From the IMG/VR virus record IMGVR_UViG_3300008108_000423, positions 1 through 43,597 of that record: 43,597 nucleotides of DNA, one strand, 5' to 3'. This DNA comes from a virus. Shown here in pieces: positions 6,441 to 14,348 of the stretch. The position numbers and the translations under genes were made by a program. The notes below the pieces were generated by a model. It had not been told where the DNA came from and ran no database searches. It saw only the letters and a list, made by a program, of their open reading frames with translations. Position 1 is the first letter of the stretch. Each line of letters opens with the position of its first letter.

Positions 6441-6762
6441 CTAATGTCCTTAATAATACAAGGTAGCCAATAAGATCAAGTATTGTATCCTCTGATGCAT
6501 ATTCGCTGCCCTTCTTTATTCTATTAAGTTTATCATCAATTCTAATATTAAGTTGTTCTTTTGGCTCTGCCTTACTAAATATATTAATAGGGTGGCTATA
6601 GGAACTGCCGTATGACTGATTCTTCTTGATAAGTAACTCTGCTATATCAAGGCATTCATCTAGTATCTTTCGACCAGCAGGTGCTTGTGTAGAGATATCC
6701 CTAATAAACTTCATTCTATCTTCTAGTTGTTTATCTATATCTATTCTAGGATATTCGGCCAT
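6427..6762 (-). CDS. DUF1599 / nucleotide modification associated domain 1 (Nmad1) protein
   Basis: The 111-residue product matches the DUF1599 (Nmad1) pattern: a helix with LLIKKNQSYGSSYSHPINIFSK, then EPKEQLNIRIDDKLNRIKKG, then EDTILDLIGYLVLL. The conserved asparagine, tyrosine, arginine and aspartates of the family are present. Members occur widely in phages and were proposed from genomic context to take part in modified-nucleotide metabolism; the chemistry is not established. The helical fold resembles MazG-like NTP pyrophosphatases in general layout. It is coupled at both ends (one-base overlap upstream, 14 bases downstream) and sits between DNA-metabolism and packaging genes. Confidence 0.85.
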   Translation of the reverse strand: MAEYPRIDIDKQLEDRMKFIRDISTQAPAGRKILDECLDIAELLIKKNQSYGSSYSHPINIFSKAEPKEQLNIRIDDKLNRIKKGSEYASEDTILDLIGYLVLLRTLDEHR

Positions 6763-6914
6763 TATTTCCTCTTTGTCTTTTTAATTTTAAATTTTGCCAT
6801 GTATACATAGATAGTCTCTGTACTGCATCCGCATTCTTTTGCAACCTCTTCAGGAGTCTTCTTATCATTTATAATCCTTTTTGTTAACCACAATTGATTA
6901 GTATAGAGTTTCAT
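6762..6914 (-). CDS. Small helix-turn-helix protein
   Basis: A 50-residue product made almost only of a homeodomain-like/sigma-region-4-like HTH: LTKRIINDKKTPEEVAKECG then CSTETIYVYMAKFKIKK, with the recognition helix at about residues 29-40. I chose the ATG at 6914 (MKLYTNQLWLT), eight bases after the RuvC-like stop, in preference to upstream in-frame codons that would overlap that gene by 41 bases and read unlike this family. Such mini-HTH proteins are common in actinophages. It could regulate the packaging genes downstream, which it leads, but that is only inference. Confidence 0.75.
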   Translation of the reverse strand: MKLYTNQLWLTKRIINDKKTPEEVAKECGCSTETIYVYMAKFKIKKTKRK

Positions 6915-6921
6915 TTTATCA

Positions 6922-7533
6922 CTAACCCTGTACCTTGTCAACATTTGTAGGTTCGTTTGCAAGTTTATGCCAGTTATTACTTGAGTACCATCCGATTGCT
7001 ATAGAGTCAGCAACATCGTCATCTTCAACACTTAAATCAAACTCTATATTTATTTTCTTTATAGTTCTTGCTTTTCTAAATTCTCTTTCTTTTTGTTTAT
7101 ACCAAGAGAATGATTTGTCATGACCGTATAAATCTCTAATAGCCAACTTTTCTTCTTTTTTAAGTTTGCCATTTCCTATCCAATTTTGCCAAGCAACTGG
7201 AGAGCAAGATGCTACAACCCTGTTTCCAGAGGTTTGTGCTGATCCTACAATTGCTCCTTGAACTAAAGCCAAGTTCATAGCAGTTTTTTGTGAGTTTGTA
7301 TATATAGCAGACTCTATAACTATTGCATCTATTTCAAAGTCTTTTAAAAATGGTATTAATTTTCTGCATGCATCCCCAGCCTTTTCGTATACATGCTTTC
7401 CATGAAAATTAATTTTACCAAACTTGTGTAAAACTCCTTCTTTAAATATAGAAAATGCCATAGAGTTAGTTGAAGCATCTATAGCCATAATAGTTTTAGG
7501 GTGTCCAATATATAATAGTTTATTCTTTTTCAT
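6922..7533 (-). CDS. RuvC-like Holliday junction resolvase
   Basis: RuvC-family enzymes cut four-way DNA junctions made during recombination-dependent replication and help clear branches before packaging. The acidic active-site set of the RNase H fold is visible (numbering from the TTG two codons upstream): D21 in IMAIDAST, E76 in AIVIESAI, and D175 plus D178 in EDDDVADSIAIGWY. Length is close to the usual for phage RuvC. I prefer the ATG at 7533, nine bases after AAGGAT, over the TTG at 7539, whose spacing to that site would be only three. It overlaps the upstream zinc-finger gene by 14 bases and lies in the recombination cluster with RecA and the Fe-S nuclease. Confidence 0.88.
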   Translation of the reverse strand: MKKNKLLYIGHPKTIMAIDASTNSMAFSIFKEGVLHKFGKINFHGKHVYEKAGDACRKLIPFLKDFEIDAIVIESAIYTNSQKTAMNLALVQGAIVGSAQTSGNRVVASCSPVAWQNWIGNGKLKKEEKLAIRDLYGHDKSFSWYKQKEREFRKARTIKKINIEFDLSVEDDDVADSIAIGWYSSNNWHKLANEPTNVDKVQG

Positions 7534-7813
7534 AATCAAAATATCCTTTAATTTCTTTCATTAGTTTATCTACCTGTTTATTATTTACAAGGCAACTATC
7601 ACAAAATTTAGAATCATTATATACGCTTAGCAATGTATTACATCCCCCAGCACATCTTCTTTCTTTTTTAAGCCTAGTTCTAAATTTAGACTGATGATAC
7701 CTTTGTGATATCTTTTGTTTTGTTGAATTGGTTCTACAGTCGGATGAACAATAGATTTGGTTTCTAATATGAGAATCAAATTCTTTTTCACACCACTGAC
7801 ATACCTTTATCAT
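7520..7813 (-). CDS. Double zinc-finger protein
   Basis: The 97-residue protein carries two four-cysteine sites. The first is C5-x2-C8 with C22-x3-C26 (CQWCEKEF, then YCSSDCR); the second is C54-x3-C58 with C71-x2-C74 (RRCAGGCN, then FCDSCL). Between them lies a basic stretch (KQKISQRYHQSKFRTRLKKERR) suited to nucleic acid contact. The first half resembles the zinc-binding start of HNH-type endonucleases, but I see no HNH catalytic histidine-asparagine motif. It overlaps the Fe-S nuclease gene by four bases (ATGA) and the RuvC gene by 14. A DNA-binding accessory role is plausible but unproven. Confidence 0.75.
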   Translation of the reverse strand: MIKVCQWCEKEFDSHIRNQIYCSSDCRTNSTKQKISQRYHQSKFRTRLKKERRCAGGCNTLLSVYNDSKFCDSCLVNNKQVDKLMKEIKGYFDYEKE

Positions 7814-8589
7814 TCAAGATCTTTCCTAGACTCAATCTTGATATCGCCCACTGGCTTTGTTTGACATACCTTGAGGAACATGCAGCCTTTACAATCTCTA
7901 GAGTTATATTTAACTCTGTATGGATTCTCTGGTAGTTTTCCTTCCTTAAACGCAGCCTCTACACTTTTCATCCAGTCAAAGAAGTAGTTTACAAAGTCTT
8001 TATACTTTTGATTTAGTCTGATAGGGAACATTAACATTTCATGATTGTTTTTATTCTCATATATTAATATTCCAAATGCTTGCTTCATAATTTTCATATA
8101 GATTAGTAGTTGTTCTATATGGTAATTAGCAGGCTTCTTAGTTCTTTGAAATCCCTCATCTGTTTTAGTTTTAATTTCAGTAAGAATATTTTGATCATTC
8201 CATTTGATAACAGCATCTGTTTTACCAGATATGGTTGGGTTTTCATATTTTAACTGTGCTTCTTTTGTTACTAATATGCCAGCATTTTCCATTGCTGTTT
8301 CAATTCTTGTGTGTCTGTCTGATCCAGAGTCCATATTAGCAACTTCATACCAAGTATTAGTATTTTCTGCTTCATTACCCTCAAACCATAGATACCACAT
8401 TCTAGGGCATTTGCCAGCCCCATACGTTAATCCAGAGGGTGTAAACCCTGTTCTCTTAGCAAAGTATGGACCTTTTTTATGCTCATACCCGTCATGAATC
8501 TTATCTATAATTTCATTTAAATTTATACTGCTTTCATCACTATGTTTCTCATCTTTAGACAAAATCTTATTAACTAATTTTTTTGACAT
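7810..8589 (-). CDS. Cas4/RecB-like PD-(D/E)XK nuclease with 4Fe-4S cluster
   Basis: The full set of family residues is visible: H93 (motif I, SDRHTRIE), D125 (SGKTDAVI), E138-x-K140 (LTEIKTK), and the QxxxY motif Q160-x3-Y164. Four cysteines that would hold an Fe-S cluster bracket the nuclease as in Cas4 and AddB: C61 (GKCPRMW), then C233-x2-C236-x5-C242. This family performs 5'-to-3' exonuclease resection, and in phages it usually works with RecA-type recombinases; no CRISPR locus is present. It lies three genes from RecA. It overlaps its neighbours by one and four bases, so the cluster is translated as a unit. Confidence 0.9.
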   Translation of the reverse strand: MSKKLVNKILSKDEKHSDESSINLNEIIDKIHDGYEHKKGPYFAKRTGFTPSGLTYGAGKCPRMWYLWFEGNEAENTNTWYEVANMDSGSDRHTRIETAMENAGILVTKEAQLKYENPTISGKTDAVIKWNDQNILTEIKTKTDEGFQRTKKPANYHIEQLLIYMKIMKQAFGILIYENKNNHEMLMFPIRLNQKYKDFVNYFFDWMKSVEAAFKEGKLPENPYRVKYNSRDCKGCMFLKVCQTKPVGDIKIESRKDLE

Positions 8590-8900
8590 TAGAATGACCT
8601 TACACTATATTTAAGGGCATCAACTAGTTTATCTATTGCTTCTCTTGCAGAGTAGTATAGATTCTTTTTTACCCTTTCATCTTTTTTAACATGCGAATAC
8701 CAAGAGGCAAGCATGCCAAACTTAGCAGAATATGCTTGCAGTTGGGTAATTAGTAGCGTAGCCTTTTGTGGCGGAATATCTGGATTAGAGATTAACTTAG
8801 CAACAACTACAAGTGCATTGGTTAATTCTTCATCTTTCATGTATTCTGATATATCGTTTAATCCTGTAACCTTGTTTAATATCTCAACTGTTGTTTCCAT
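8589..8900 (-). CDS. Conserved helical hypothetical protein
   Basis: The 103 residues are predicted to be nearly all helical: ELTNALVVVAKLISNPDIPP, then QKATLLITQLQAYSAKFGML, ASWYSHVKKDERVKKNLYYS and REAIDKLVDALKYSV. No catalytic or metal-binding motif is visible. It is coupled to the downstream Fe-S nuclease (one-base overlap) and upstream small nuclease candidate (17-base overlap). A structural or partner role in the recombination cluster is possible. I do not recognise the family by name. Confidence 0.75.
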   Translation of the reverse strand: METTVEILNKVTGLNDISEYMKDEELTNALVVVAKLISNPDIPPQKATLLITQLQAYSAKFGMLASWYSHVKKDERVKKNLYYSAREAIDKLVDALKYSVRSF

Positions 8901-9186
8901 TGCTCTCTCTCAATTGCTCAAAAACTTGCCATTCTATTATAGCAAGTCTAACCTTTTTGTTTCCTTCTCCTAAAACTACCATTAATGCTGGATTCTTTTT
9001 TCTATCTACCTTCATTGTGTCAGACACAATCTTTGCCCAAGAATCTTGGCTCACAGAATATGATTTAGAATATTCTTTGACGTCTACAACAAAATCATCT
9101 AGTGATCCGTCAGCCTTAACTGGTCCTCTTCCTGAATTAATGTGTTGCTTGGCACCAATACGCTTTAGTTCTCCACGCTCACTCAT
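8884..9186 (-). CDS. Small PD-(D/E)XK-type nuclease candidate
   Basis: The 100-residue protein has an arrangement seen in Hjc-like and other minimal PD-(D/E)XK nucleases. It starts with a basic, glycine-rich part (KRIGAKQHINSGRGPVKADG), then D31-x3-D35-x-K37 in DDFVVDVKEYSKSYSVS, then a helix, and a strand with LMVVLGEG. D35-V-K37 would be the (D/E)XK pair and D31 the preceding acid, although this spacing is shorter than usual. If so, it may resolve or nick branched DNA alongside the RuvC-like protein. AAGGGGAT precedes the ATG by four bases. The assignment rests on one motif and is uncertain. Confidence 0.55.
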   Translation of the reverse strand: MSERGELKRIGAKQHINSGRGPVKADGSLDDFVVDVKEYSKSYSVSQDSWAKIVSDTMKVDRKKNPALMVVLGEGNKKVRLAIIEWQVFEQLRESNGNNS

Positions 9187-9356
9187 TAATATCCCCTTAC
9201 GTTAAAATTAACTTTAGATAAATGTTTTTCTTGACACATCCAAGTTAACTCCTGTTTTTCTTTGTACATTCTTGCTGTTGCAACTATTGCTTTACATGTA
9301 TGGCAAATAAACTTACCATTGTATAAAGAATATCTATACGTTGATGGCTGATTCAA
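9186..9356 (-). CDS. Small zinc-binding protein with TTG start
   Basis: This 56-residue gene fills what would otherwise be a 147-base gap behind RecA. It begins at a TTG (9356) inside the end of recA and ends with a TAATG overlap onto the next gene. The sequence MNQPSTYRYSLYNGKFICHT continues with CKAIVATARMYKEKQELTWM and CQEKHLSKVNFNVRGY. It holds C18-x2-C21 and C41 with nearby H19 and H45, a plausible one-site zinc ribbon. The stop/start overlap and the lack of other coding options support it. Function is unknown; the context is the recombination cluster. Confidence 0.65.
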   Translation of the reverse strand: MNQPSTYRYSLYNGKFICHTCKAIVATARMYKEKQELTWMCQEKHLSKVNFNVRGY

Positions 9357-10344
9357 GTTCTTTTAGTTTCTCTGGATTTTCTTTTAGGTATTCAATTACT
9401 TTTGCTCTGCCCTGTAGTCTTTCACCCAAAACTGTATACCAAGCACCACCCTTTTCGATGATACCTAGAAGTTCTGCAGTATCTACAAGATCTGCTGTCT
9501 TATCAACACCTGTCATGCTTCCACCAAAATAAAAGTCATATGATCCACTTAAAAATGCTGGACCAGTTTTATTAAAGTCAACGTGCCAGTTTACAACACG
9601 TCCAACCTTTTCTTCAATAAGTTTATCTCCAACCTGTATCTTTCCTTTAATTGCTTGGTTTTCTGATTCGCTAGACCACAACTTAATAACTGTGCTAGAA
9701 AAGAACTTAACTGCTTGACCACCTGTTGGAACATGCGATGCATACATGGCACCGATATTGTTTCTTTGTTGTGAAATTAAAACTAATAATGTTTGATTTT
9801 CTTGATTGTTAGCATAGTTAAGCATCTTGACTGCATTGGTCATATCTCTTGCTTCAGCACCAATCTGCTTAGTATTTTCTAACTGCTTTAATTCAGTAGA
9901 ATCTTTTTCAAAGTAAATTGCTGGAAGCAGTGCAGAGATAGAGTCTACAATTAATACATCTACTTTTGCTTTCATTAATTGTGTAGCAACATCGACCATA
10001 TCATTAATAGTTCTTGCTTCTGAATAGATTAATTTATCTGTATCTACCCCTAGTTTTGTAGCCCACTCTGGATCAAATGATTGCTCAGCGTCAATCCAAG
10101 CACACACCTTACCTTCTTTTTGTGCTTCACCAATCATCTGTAAACAGAATGATGATTTACCTGCTGATTTATTTCCCCAAATTAATATCTGTCTACCATA
10201 ACCAACTCCACCCTTTAGTGCATTATTAAGACTGATGCTGGGTGTTTTTTGTTTTTTAACTTCTACTTCTGTAGCATTGCTTACTCTTTTTCTTAATTCA
10301 GGATCTAACTGAGATAAGAAGTCTTCTATTTCTATTGTTTTCAT
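9334..10344 (-). CDS. recA: RecA-family recombinase
   Basis: RecA coats single-stranded DNA and drives strand exchange, giving the phage recombination-dependent replication and repair. The 336 residues contain Walker A GNKSAGKSS (57-65, K63), a WIDAEQSFDPEWA segment with D85 and E87 (the RecA catalytic-glutamate region), and Walker B VLIVDSIS with D134. An L2-like loop with LISQQRNNIGAMY follows, along with the TGGQAVKFFSS motif. The protein is close in length to bacterial RecA but diverged in the P-loop (bacterial GPESSGKT), as phage RecA/UvsX-type proteins often are. It lies 12 bases after the polymerase gene. Confidence 0.93.
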   Translation of the reverse strand: MKTIEIEDFLSQLDPELRKRVSNATEVEVKKQKTPSISLNNALKGGVGYGRQILIWGNKSAGKSSFCLQMIGEAQKEGKVCAWIDAEQSFDPEWATKLGVDTDKLIYSEARTINDMVDVATQLMKAKVDVLIVDSISALLPAIYFEKDSTELKQLENTKQIGAEARDMTNAVKMLNYANNQENQTLLVLISQQRNNIGAMYASHVPTGGQAVKFFSSTVIKLWSSESENQAIKGKIQVGDKLIEEKVGRVVNWHVDFNKTGPAFLSGSYDFYFGGSMTGVDKTADLVDTAELLGIIEKGGAWYTVLGERLQGRAKVIEYLKENPEKLKELESAINV

Positions 10345-10356
10345 ATACCTATCTTT

Positions 10357-13300
10357 CTAGTTTGCCATTACTTCTCGTAATATTTCTGTTCCATCTTTTG
10401 ATGTTTCAAAGGTCATTTTCTTAGCCTTGCCTGGCTCACACTTCATAAAGCCTTCTGAATATTTTGTAGGAAATATAACAATAGATTTCATGTCTCTACT
10501 TGTATCTGCAACGATCATATTGGCCATCTTTTTTCCTGCTTTTGTTGTTCTTGACTTAAATGATACCACATAGTACTCTTCTCCGCTATATGGTAAAGTT
10601 TTATAGTTTAAGAATTTAATTAATGGATTAGATAGCGAATCTTTTATATCATCTATTGTTACTGCTTCCATAATTCTATTATTAGCAACAGCAATAATAT
10701 AAGTTTTTCCCGCTTCAATCTTTGTTTCTTCGTCATCAAATACTCCAAGAAGACCAGTTGAATCCATAATTTCTACACGAGACCAGCCCTTACCTCTTTT
10801 AATATTTTTAATAACACCCATCAATATATACACACCAGTTTCTTCAAAGTCTTCTATCTCGTCTATATAAGCATAGTAGTGTTGTGGTACTGTTGTTTTA
10901 AATTCGGGAAGGTTTAAATACTCGTATAAACTTTCTCTTATCTTTTTTTCATCTCTAGGATTATCCGTAAAGGTTAATGCACCTACAGCATCAAGTGCTG
11001 CTAGTGATCTTGAATTAACCCCACTTCCTTTTGTAAATACAAAATCATAAAATTCTTGATATGAATTAAATGGTCTTCTTGCCATAATCTTAGAAGATAT
11101 ATTGTCTGATATCCATTTGATAGCAGATAATCCTATTCTTATTCCATTACCCTCGATCTTAAAATCACTATCTGACTCATTAATGTGGGGTAGTTTTAAG
11201 GCTATGCCCATTCTTTTTGCTTCAATCAAGTATTCTGTTCTAGCATCTTTATCTTGTTCATTCTTTAATAATGAATACATAAACTCGATGCCATAATAAT
11301 ATTTTAACCATGCTGTCCAATATGAAAGCATTGAGTATGCAACAGCATGAGACTTATTAAATGAGTACCCTGCGTGAGCCTCAAAATCATGCCATAGTCC
11401 CTCTGCTTTGAATGGAGTAATATGTTTTGATGCACCAGTCACAAACTTGTCTTTAAATTCGTCAAATTCTTTTGCATCCTTTTTCTTACCAATAATTTTA
11501 CGAACCTTGTCTGCTTCGGCCATACTCATTCCACCCAAGCCAACACATGCCTGCATAACTTGTTCTTGGTATAAAACACATCCATAAGTATCTTTAGTAA
11601 ACTTTTGCATAATAGGATGTATATGCTCAGTTATTTCTCTACCATGTTTTCTAGCAAGATATGACTTACCAATTGTATTCATAGCACCTGGTCTTACAAG
11701 AGCATTGGAGGCTGCAAGTTCATCTAAGTTACTTACACCCATCTTTACCAACAAGTTTGTGTATGGTGTTGCTTCACACTGAAACACTCCTTTAGTTCTT
11801 CCATCTGAAAGCATCTCATACACTTTTGGATCATCTAAAGGTATTTCTTTTAACTTAATATTAATCTTATGTCTTTTCTTAATTATTTTTAAGGTATCAT
11901 CAATAACAGTTAAGGTTTTTAATCCAAGAACATCTAGTTTGATCAATCCAATATCTGCTGCCTCTTCCATATCAACTGCTACTACTGGAATTCTTTCCTT
12001 GCTTCCTGGGGCTGATCTTGTTTCTAATGGTGCATACTTAAAGATTGGTTCTTTTGCTGTTACAACACCAGCAGCGTGAATACCAGTACCACGAATACGA
12101 CCACGAAGTTGTTCACCGTATCTGACTACGTCTGGATATTTTAATCTAAACCACTGTGCATTTTTGCTTGTAATAAAATCGTCCCAGTCGTCTACTGTTT
12201 TTAAAACTTTATTTACTTCTGATAGTGGTATATTAAATGCTCTAGAAACATCTCTTACAATACCCTTACCTTTAAACATTAAGAATGTTGCAATGGACGC
12301 TACGTTTTTATACTGTGATTCAAGATAAGACTTAACTTCATCTCTTCTACTATCTGCGATGTCCGAATCAATATCTGGAAAGTCATTACGTTCTGGATTG
12401 ATAAATCTAAAAAATAGCAATCCATACTCTAATGGGTCAACATCTGTGATTCCAAGTACGTAACAAATTAATGATCCCGCTGCAGAACCTCGACCAGGTC
12501 CAACCAAGATTCCTTGTTCCTTAGCCCAGTTAAGCATATTAGATACAATTAAAAAGTATGAAGAAAAGTTTTTATCTCTAATAATATCTAACTCTTCTTG
12601 CATTCTTTCTCTATATTCTGGCTTATTATATAATCCTTTTTGTTCCATACCTTTTAATACTAGGTCAACTAAACCTTGATGTGGATCATCAATTTTTGCA
12701 GGTAGTAAGTCTAAGCCGCTAACAATCTCATATTCTTCTACTTTGTTTGCAATTTCAATAGTGTTAGTATAAATGTCTTCTCTTTTTATACCTTGCATAC
12801 TCATTGCTTGCTTCATTTCTTCATATGAAAGTAAGTGAATATCAAATGATCTAAATGACATAAATCTATCTTCACCGTATAGGTAATCAAGACGCTTCAT
12901 AACATCATCTATCTTTTGAGACTTTTCAAACTTAGCATCTTTAGTTAATTTTGCATGTGTATTTAAAAGAAGCATAATTTCTTGAATAACCTTTTGATCT
13001 GTGCTGGCGTGGTGGCAATCAGGTGTTACTACTGATTTAATATCCATACTATCAGCCAAAGCAAGTAATTCATTGTTAAGTTCTTTTGAGTTATGTGGCA
13101 TCACTTCAACATAAAAATCATCTTTAAATGTATCCTTAAACCATTTCAAAAGTCTTTTTGCTTCTGCATACTCATTGAACTCTAAAGCCTTAGCAATGAG
13201 GCCAGACATACATGCTGATAAAACTATTAATCCATCTTTATATTTTTCTAATAATTCAAAATCTATTCTAGGCTTGCTGTAGTATCCCTCTGTCCAAGCC

Positions 13301-13638
13301 AGTTCATTCAATCTATTTAAATTTTCTAAGCCCTGTTGATTCTTTGCAAGTATAACTATATGATTATAAATTAAATCTAGGGGATTTCCAAGTCTTTCTT
13401 TCTTATCTCTTTTATCAAATCTATCATGAGTAATATAACCTTCTATACCAAGAATTGGTTTTATACCCTCCGCCTTTGCTGCACGATACATTGGTCTGTG
13501 ACCAGATAATGCACCATGATCAGTAATGGCTATGGCTTGCATGCCTATATTTTTTGCACGCTTGCAGTACTCTTCTGGAGTTGCAACACCATCCATTAAT
13601 GAATAGTGTGTATGCACGTGTAAAGGAACGTAGTTCAA
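10357..13638 (-). CDS. dnaE: DNA polymerase III alpha subunit (DnaE-type replicative polymerase)
   Basis: This 1093-residue C-family polymerase would replicate phage DNA. The N-terminal PHP domain keeps its metal ligands: H7, H9 and H11 in LHVHTHYSLMDG and D40-H41 in AITDHG, so a PHP proofreading activity is possible. The polymerase active site shows FPDIDSDIADSRRDE near residue 420 (two aspartates two residues apart) and LIKLDVLGLKTLT near 569 (third aspartate). The fingers include GPGRGSAAGSL, and a C-terminal OB-fold begins near 915. The start is TTG at 13638, seven bases after AGAAAGG. It lies between gp32-like and recA genes, 12 bases from the latter. No separate clamp or epsilon exonuclease gene was found in the window. 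Confidence 0.95.
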   Translation of the reverse strand: MNYVPLHVHTHYSLMDGVATPEEYCKRAKNIGMQAIAITDHGALSGHRPMYRAAKAEGIKPILGIEGYITHDRFDKRDKKERLGNPLDLIYNHIVILAKNQQGLENLNRLNELAWTEGYYSKPRIDFELLEKYKDGLIVLSACMSGLIAKALEFNEYAEAKRLLKWFKDTFKDDFYVEVMPHNSKELNNELLALADSMDIKSVVTPDCHHASTDQKVIQEIMLLLNTHAKLTKDAKFEKSQKIDDVMKRLDYLYGEDRFMSFRSFDIHLLSYEEMKQAMSMQGIKREDIYTNTIEIANKVEEYEIVSGLDLLPAKIDDPHQGLVDLVLKGMEQKGLYNKPEYRERMQEELDIIRDKNFSSYFLIVSNMLNWAKEQGILVGPGRGSAAGSLICYVLGITDVDPLEYGLLFFRFINPERNDFPDIDSDIADSRRDEVKSYLESQYKNVASIATFLMFKGKGIVRDVSRAFNIPLSEVNKVLKTVDDWDDFITSKNAQWFRLKYPDVVRYGEQLRGRIRGTGIHAAGVVTAKEPIFKYAPLETRSAPGSKERIPVVAVDMEEAADIGLIKLDVLGLKTLTVIDDTLKIIKKRHKINIKLKEIPLDDPKVYEMLSDGRTKGVFQCEATPYTNLLVKMGVSNLDELAASNALVRPGAMNTIGKSYLARKHGREITEHIHPIMQKFTKDTYGCVLYQEQVMQACVGLGGMSMAEADKVRKIIGKKKDAKEFDEFKDKFVTGASKHITPFKAEGLWHDFEAHAGYSFNKSHAVAYSMLSYWTAWLKYYYGIEFMYSLLKNEQDKDARTEYLIEAKRMGIALKLPHINESDSDFKIEGNGIRIGLSAIKWISDNISSKIMARRPFNSYQEFYDFVFTKGSGVNSRSLAALDAVGALTFTDNPRDEKKIRESLYEYLNLPEFKTTVPQHYYAYIDEIEDFEETGVYILMGVIKNIKRGKGWSRVEIMDSTGLLGVFDDEETKIEAGKTYIIAVANNRIMEAVTIDDIKDSLSNPLIKFLNYKTLPYSGEEYYVVSFKSRTTKAGKKMANMIVADTSRDMKSIVIFPTKYSEGFMKCEPGKAKKMTFETSKDGTEILREVMAN

Positions 13639-13656
13639 ACCATAGCCTTTCTGATA

Positions 13657-14307
13657 TTACCAGTCGACCGATGTTGATGTTGCTTGATTGCTGAATCCAA
13701 TATAAAAATTTTCTTGTTCAGCATAAGGAACTTCTCTAACAACTCTTTCAAGGTTAGGAAATTCAAATGATCCCCAGTTAAATGGTTCAGCATCTTGTTT
13801 CATTGGAAGTAGAACATAATTTGTTTCTGTTCCCTTTCCATTTCTTTTTAGTTTCCAAACCATATTTGAAATACTTGTTGAGTCTGCAGCATATTCTCTA
13901 ATTGTATTGAATGTTGCAGTTTTGCTTACACCCATACTCCAAACTGCTACATGTGGTGCATCGATTCCATTGTCAACTAAAACGTTGCAATAAAATCTTA
14001 AACGTGCTCTCCAACCACTCTTTGGTTCTTTGCGAAACATTTCACAACCAAAACAACGACCTTGAGTATCTGCAGTACAAACTGCTTTTCTTTTATAGTC
14101 ATCTGGATTTGAATGTTCACTTACAACAATAGCAAGACCACGCTTTTCATCATAGTGAGGTGAGTCTGCATCTAATTCGCTAACGAATCTTATTTGAGCA
14201 CTTTGCCCATCATCTAACTTAAGCCACGTTACCTTTTCGCCTGAAATGTTTAATTTAGGCTTATCAATAACGGCCTCAATGTTTTTTAGACCTTTTATAA
14301 TTGACAT
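13657..14307 (-). CDS. gp32-like single-stranded DNA-binding protein with zinc site
   Basis: The 216-residue protein has features of T4 gp32-type ssDNA-binding proteins: a beta-rich core and a zinc site H65-x11-C77-x7-C85-x2-C88 (SEHSNPDDYKRKAVC, then GRCFGC). It is the first gene of the polymerase-recA group, and binding of exposed single strands for replication and recombination is its likely job. Because the bacterial-type SSB gene at the left end is broken, this may be the phage's only working ssDNA-binding protein. AAGGAG lies six bases before the ATG, and an extended -10-like box lies 33 bases upstream. Confidence 0.8.
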   Translation of the reverse strand: MSIIKGLKNIEAVIDKPKLNISGEKVTWLKLDDGQSAQIRFVSELDADSPHYDEKRGLAIVVSEHSNPDDYKRKAVCTADTQGRCFGCEMFRKEPKSGWRARLRFYCNVLVDNGIDAPHVAVWSMGVSKTATFNTIREYAADSTSISNMVWKLKRNGKGTETNYVLLPMKQDAEPFNWGSFEFPNLERVVREVPYAEQENFYIGFSNQATSTSVDW

Positions 14308-14339
14308 ATTTCTCCTTAGTATTTACTCTGTATATGAGC

Positions 14340-14348
14340 GTTATATCA
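14340..14348 (-). promoter_or_regulatory. Candidate extended -10 promoter for the gp32-like/dnaE/recA group
   Basis: The minus strand reads TGA-TATAAC from 14348, where TGA is also the stop codon of the primase gene. A leader of about 30 bases with an AAGGAG site would follow before the gp32-like ATG. The last base differs from the consensus, and no good -35 box was found, so this is a moderate-to-weak call. Confidence 0.4.

Noticed and set aside
7810-8589. Cas4-like protein as evidence of a phage CRISPR system
   Set aside because: No cas1, cas2 or repeat array is present; this family is a common phage recombination nuclease.
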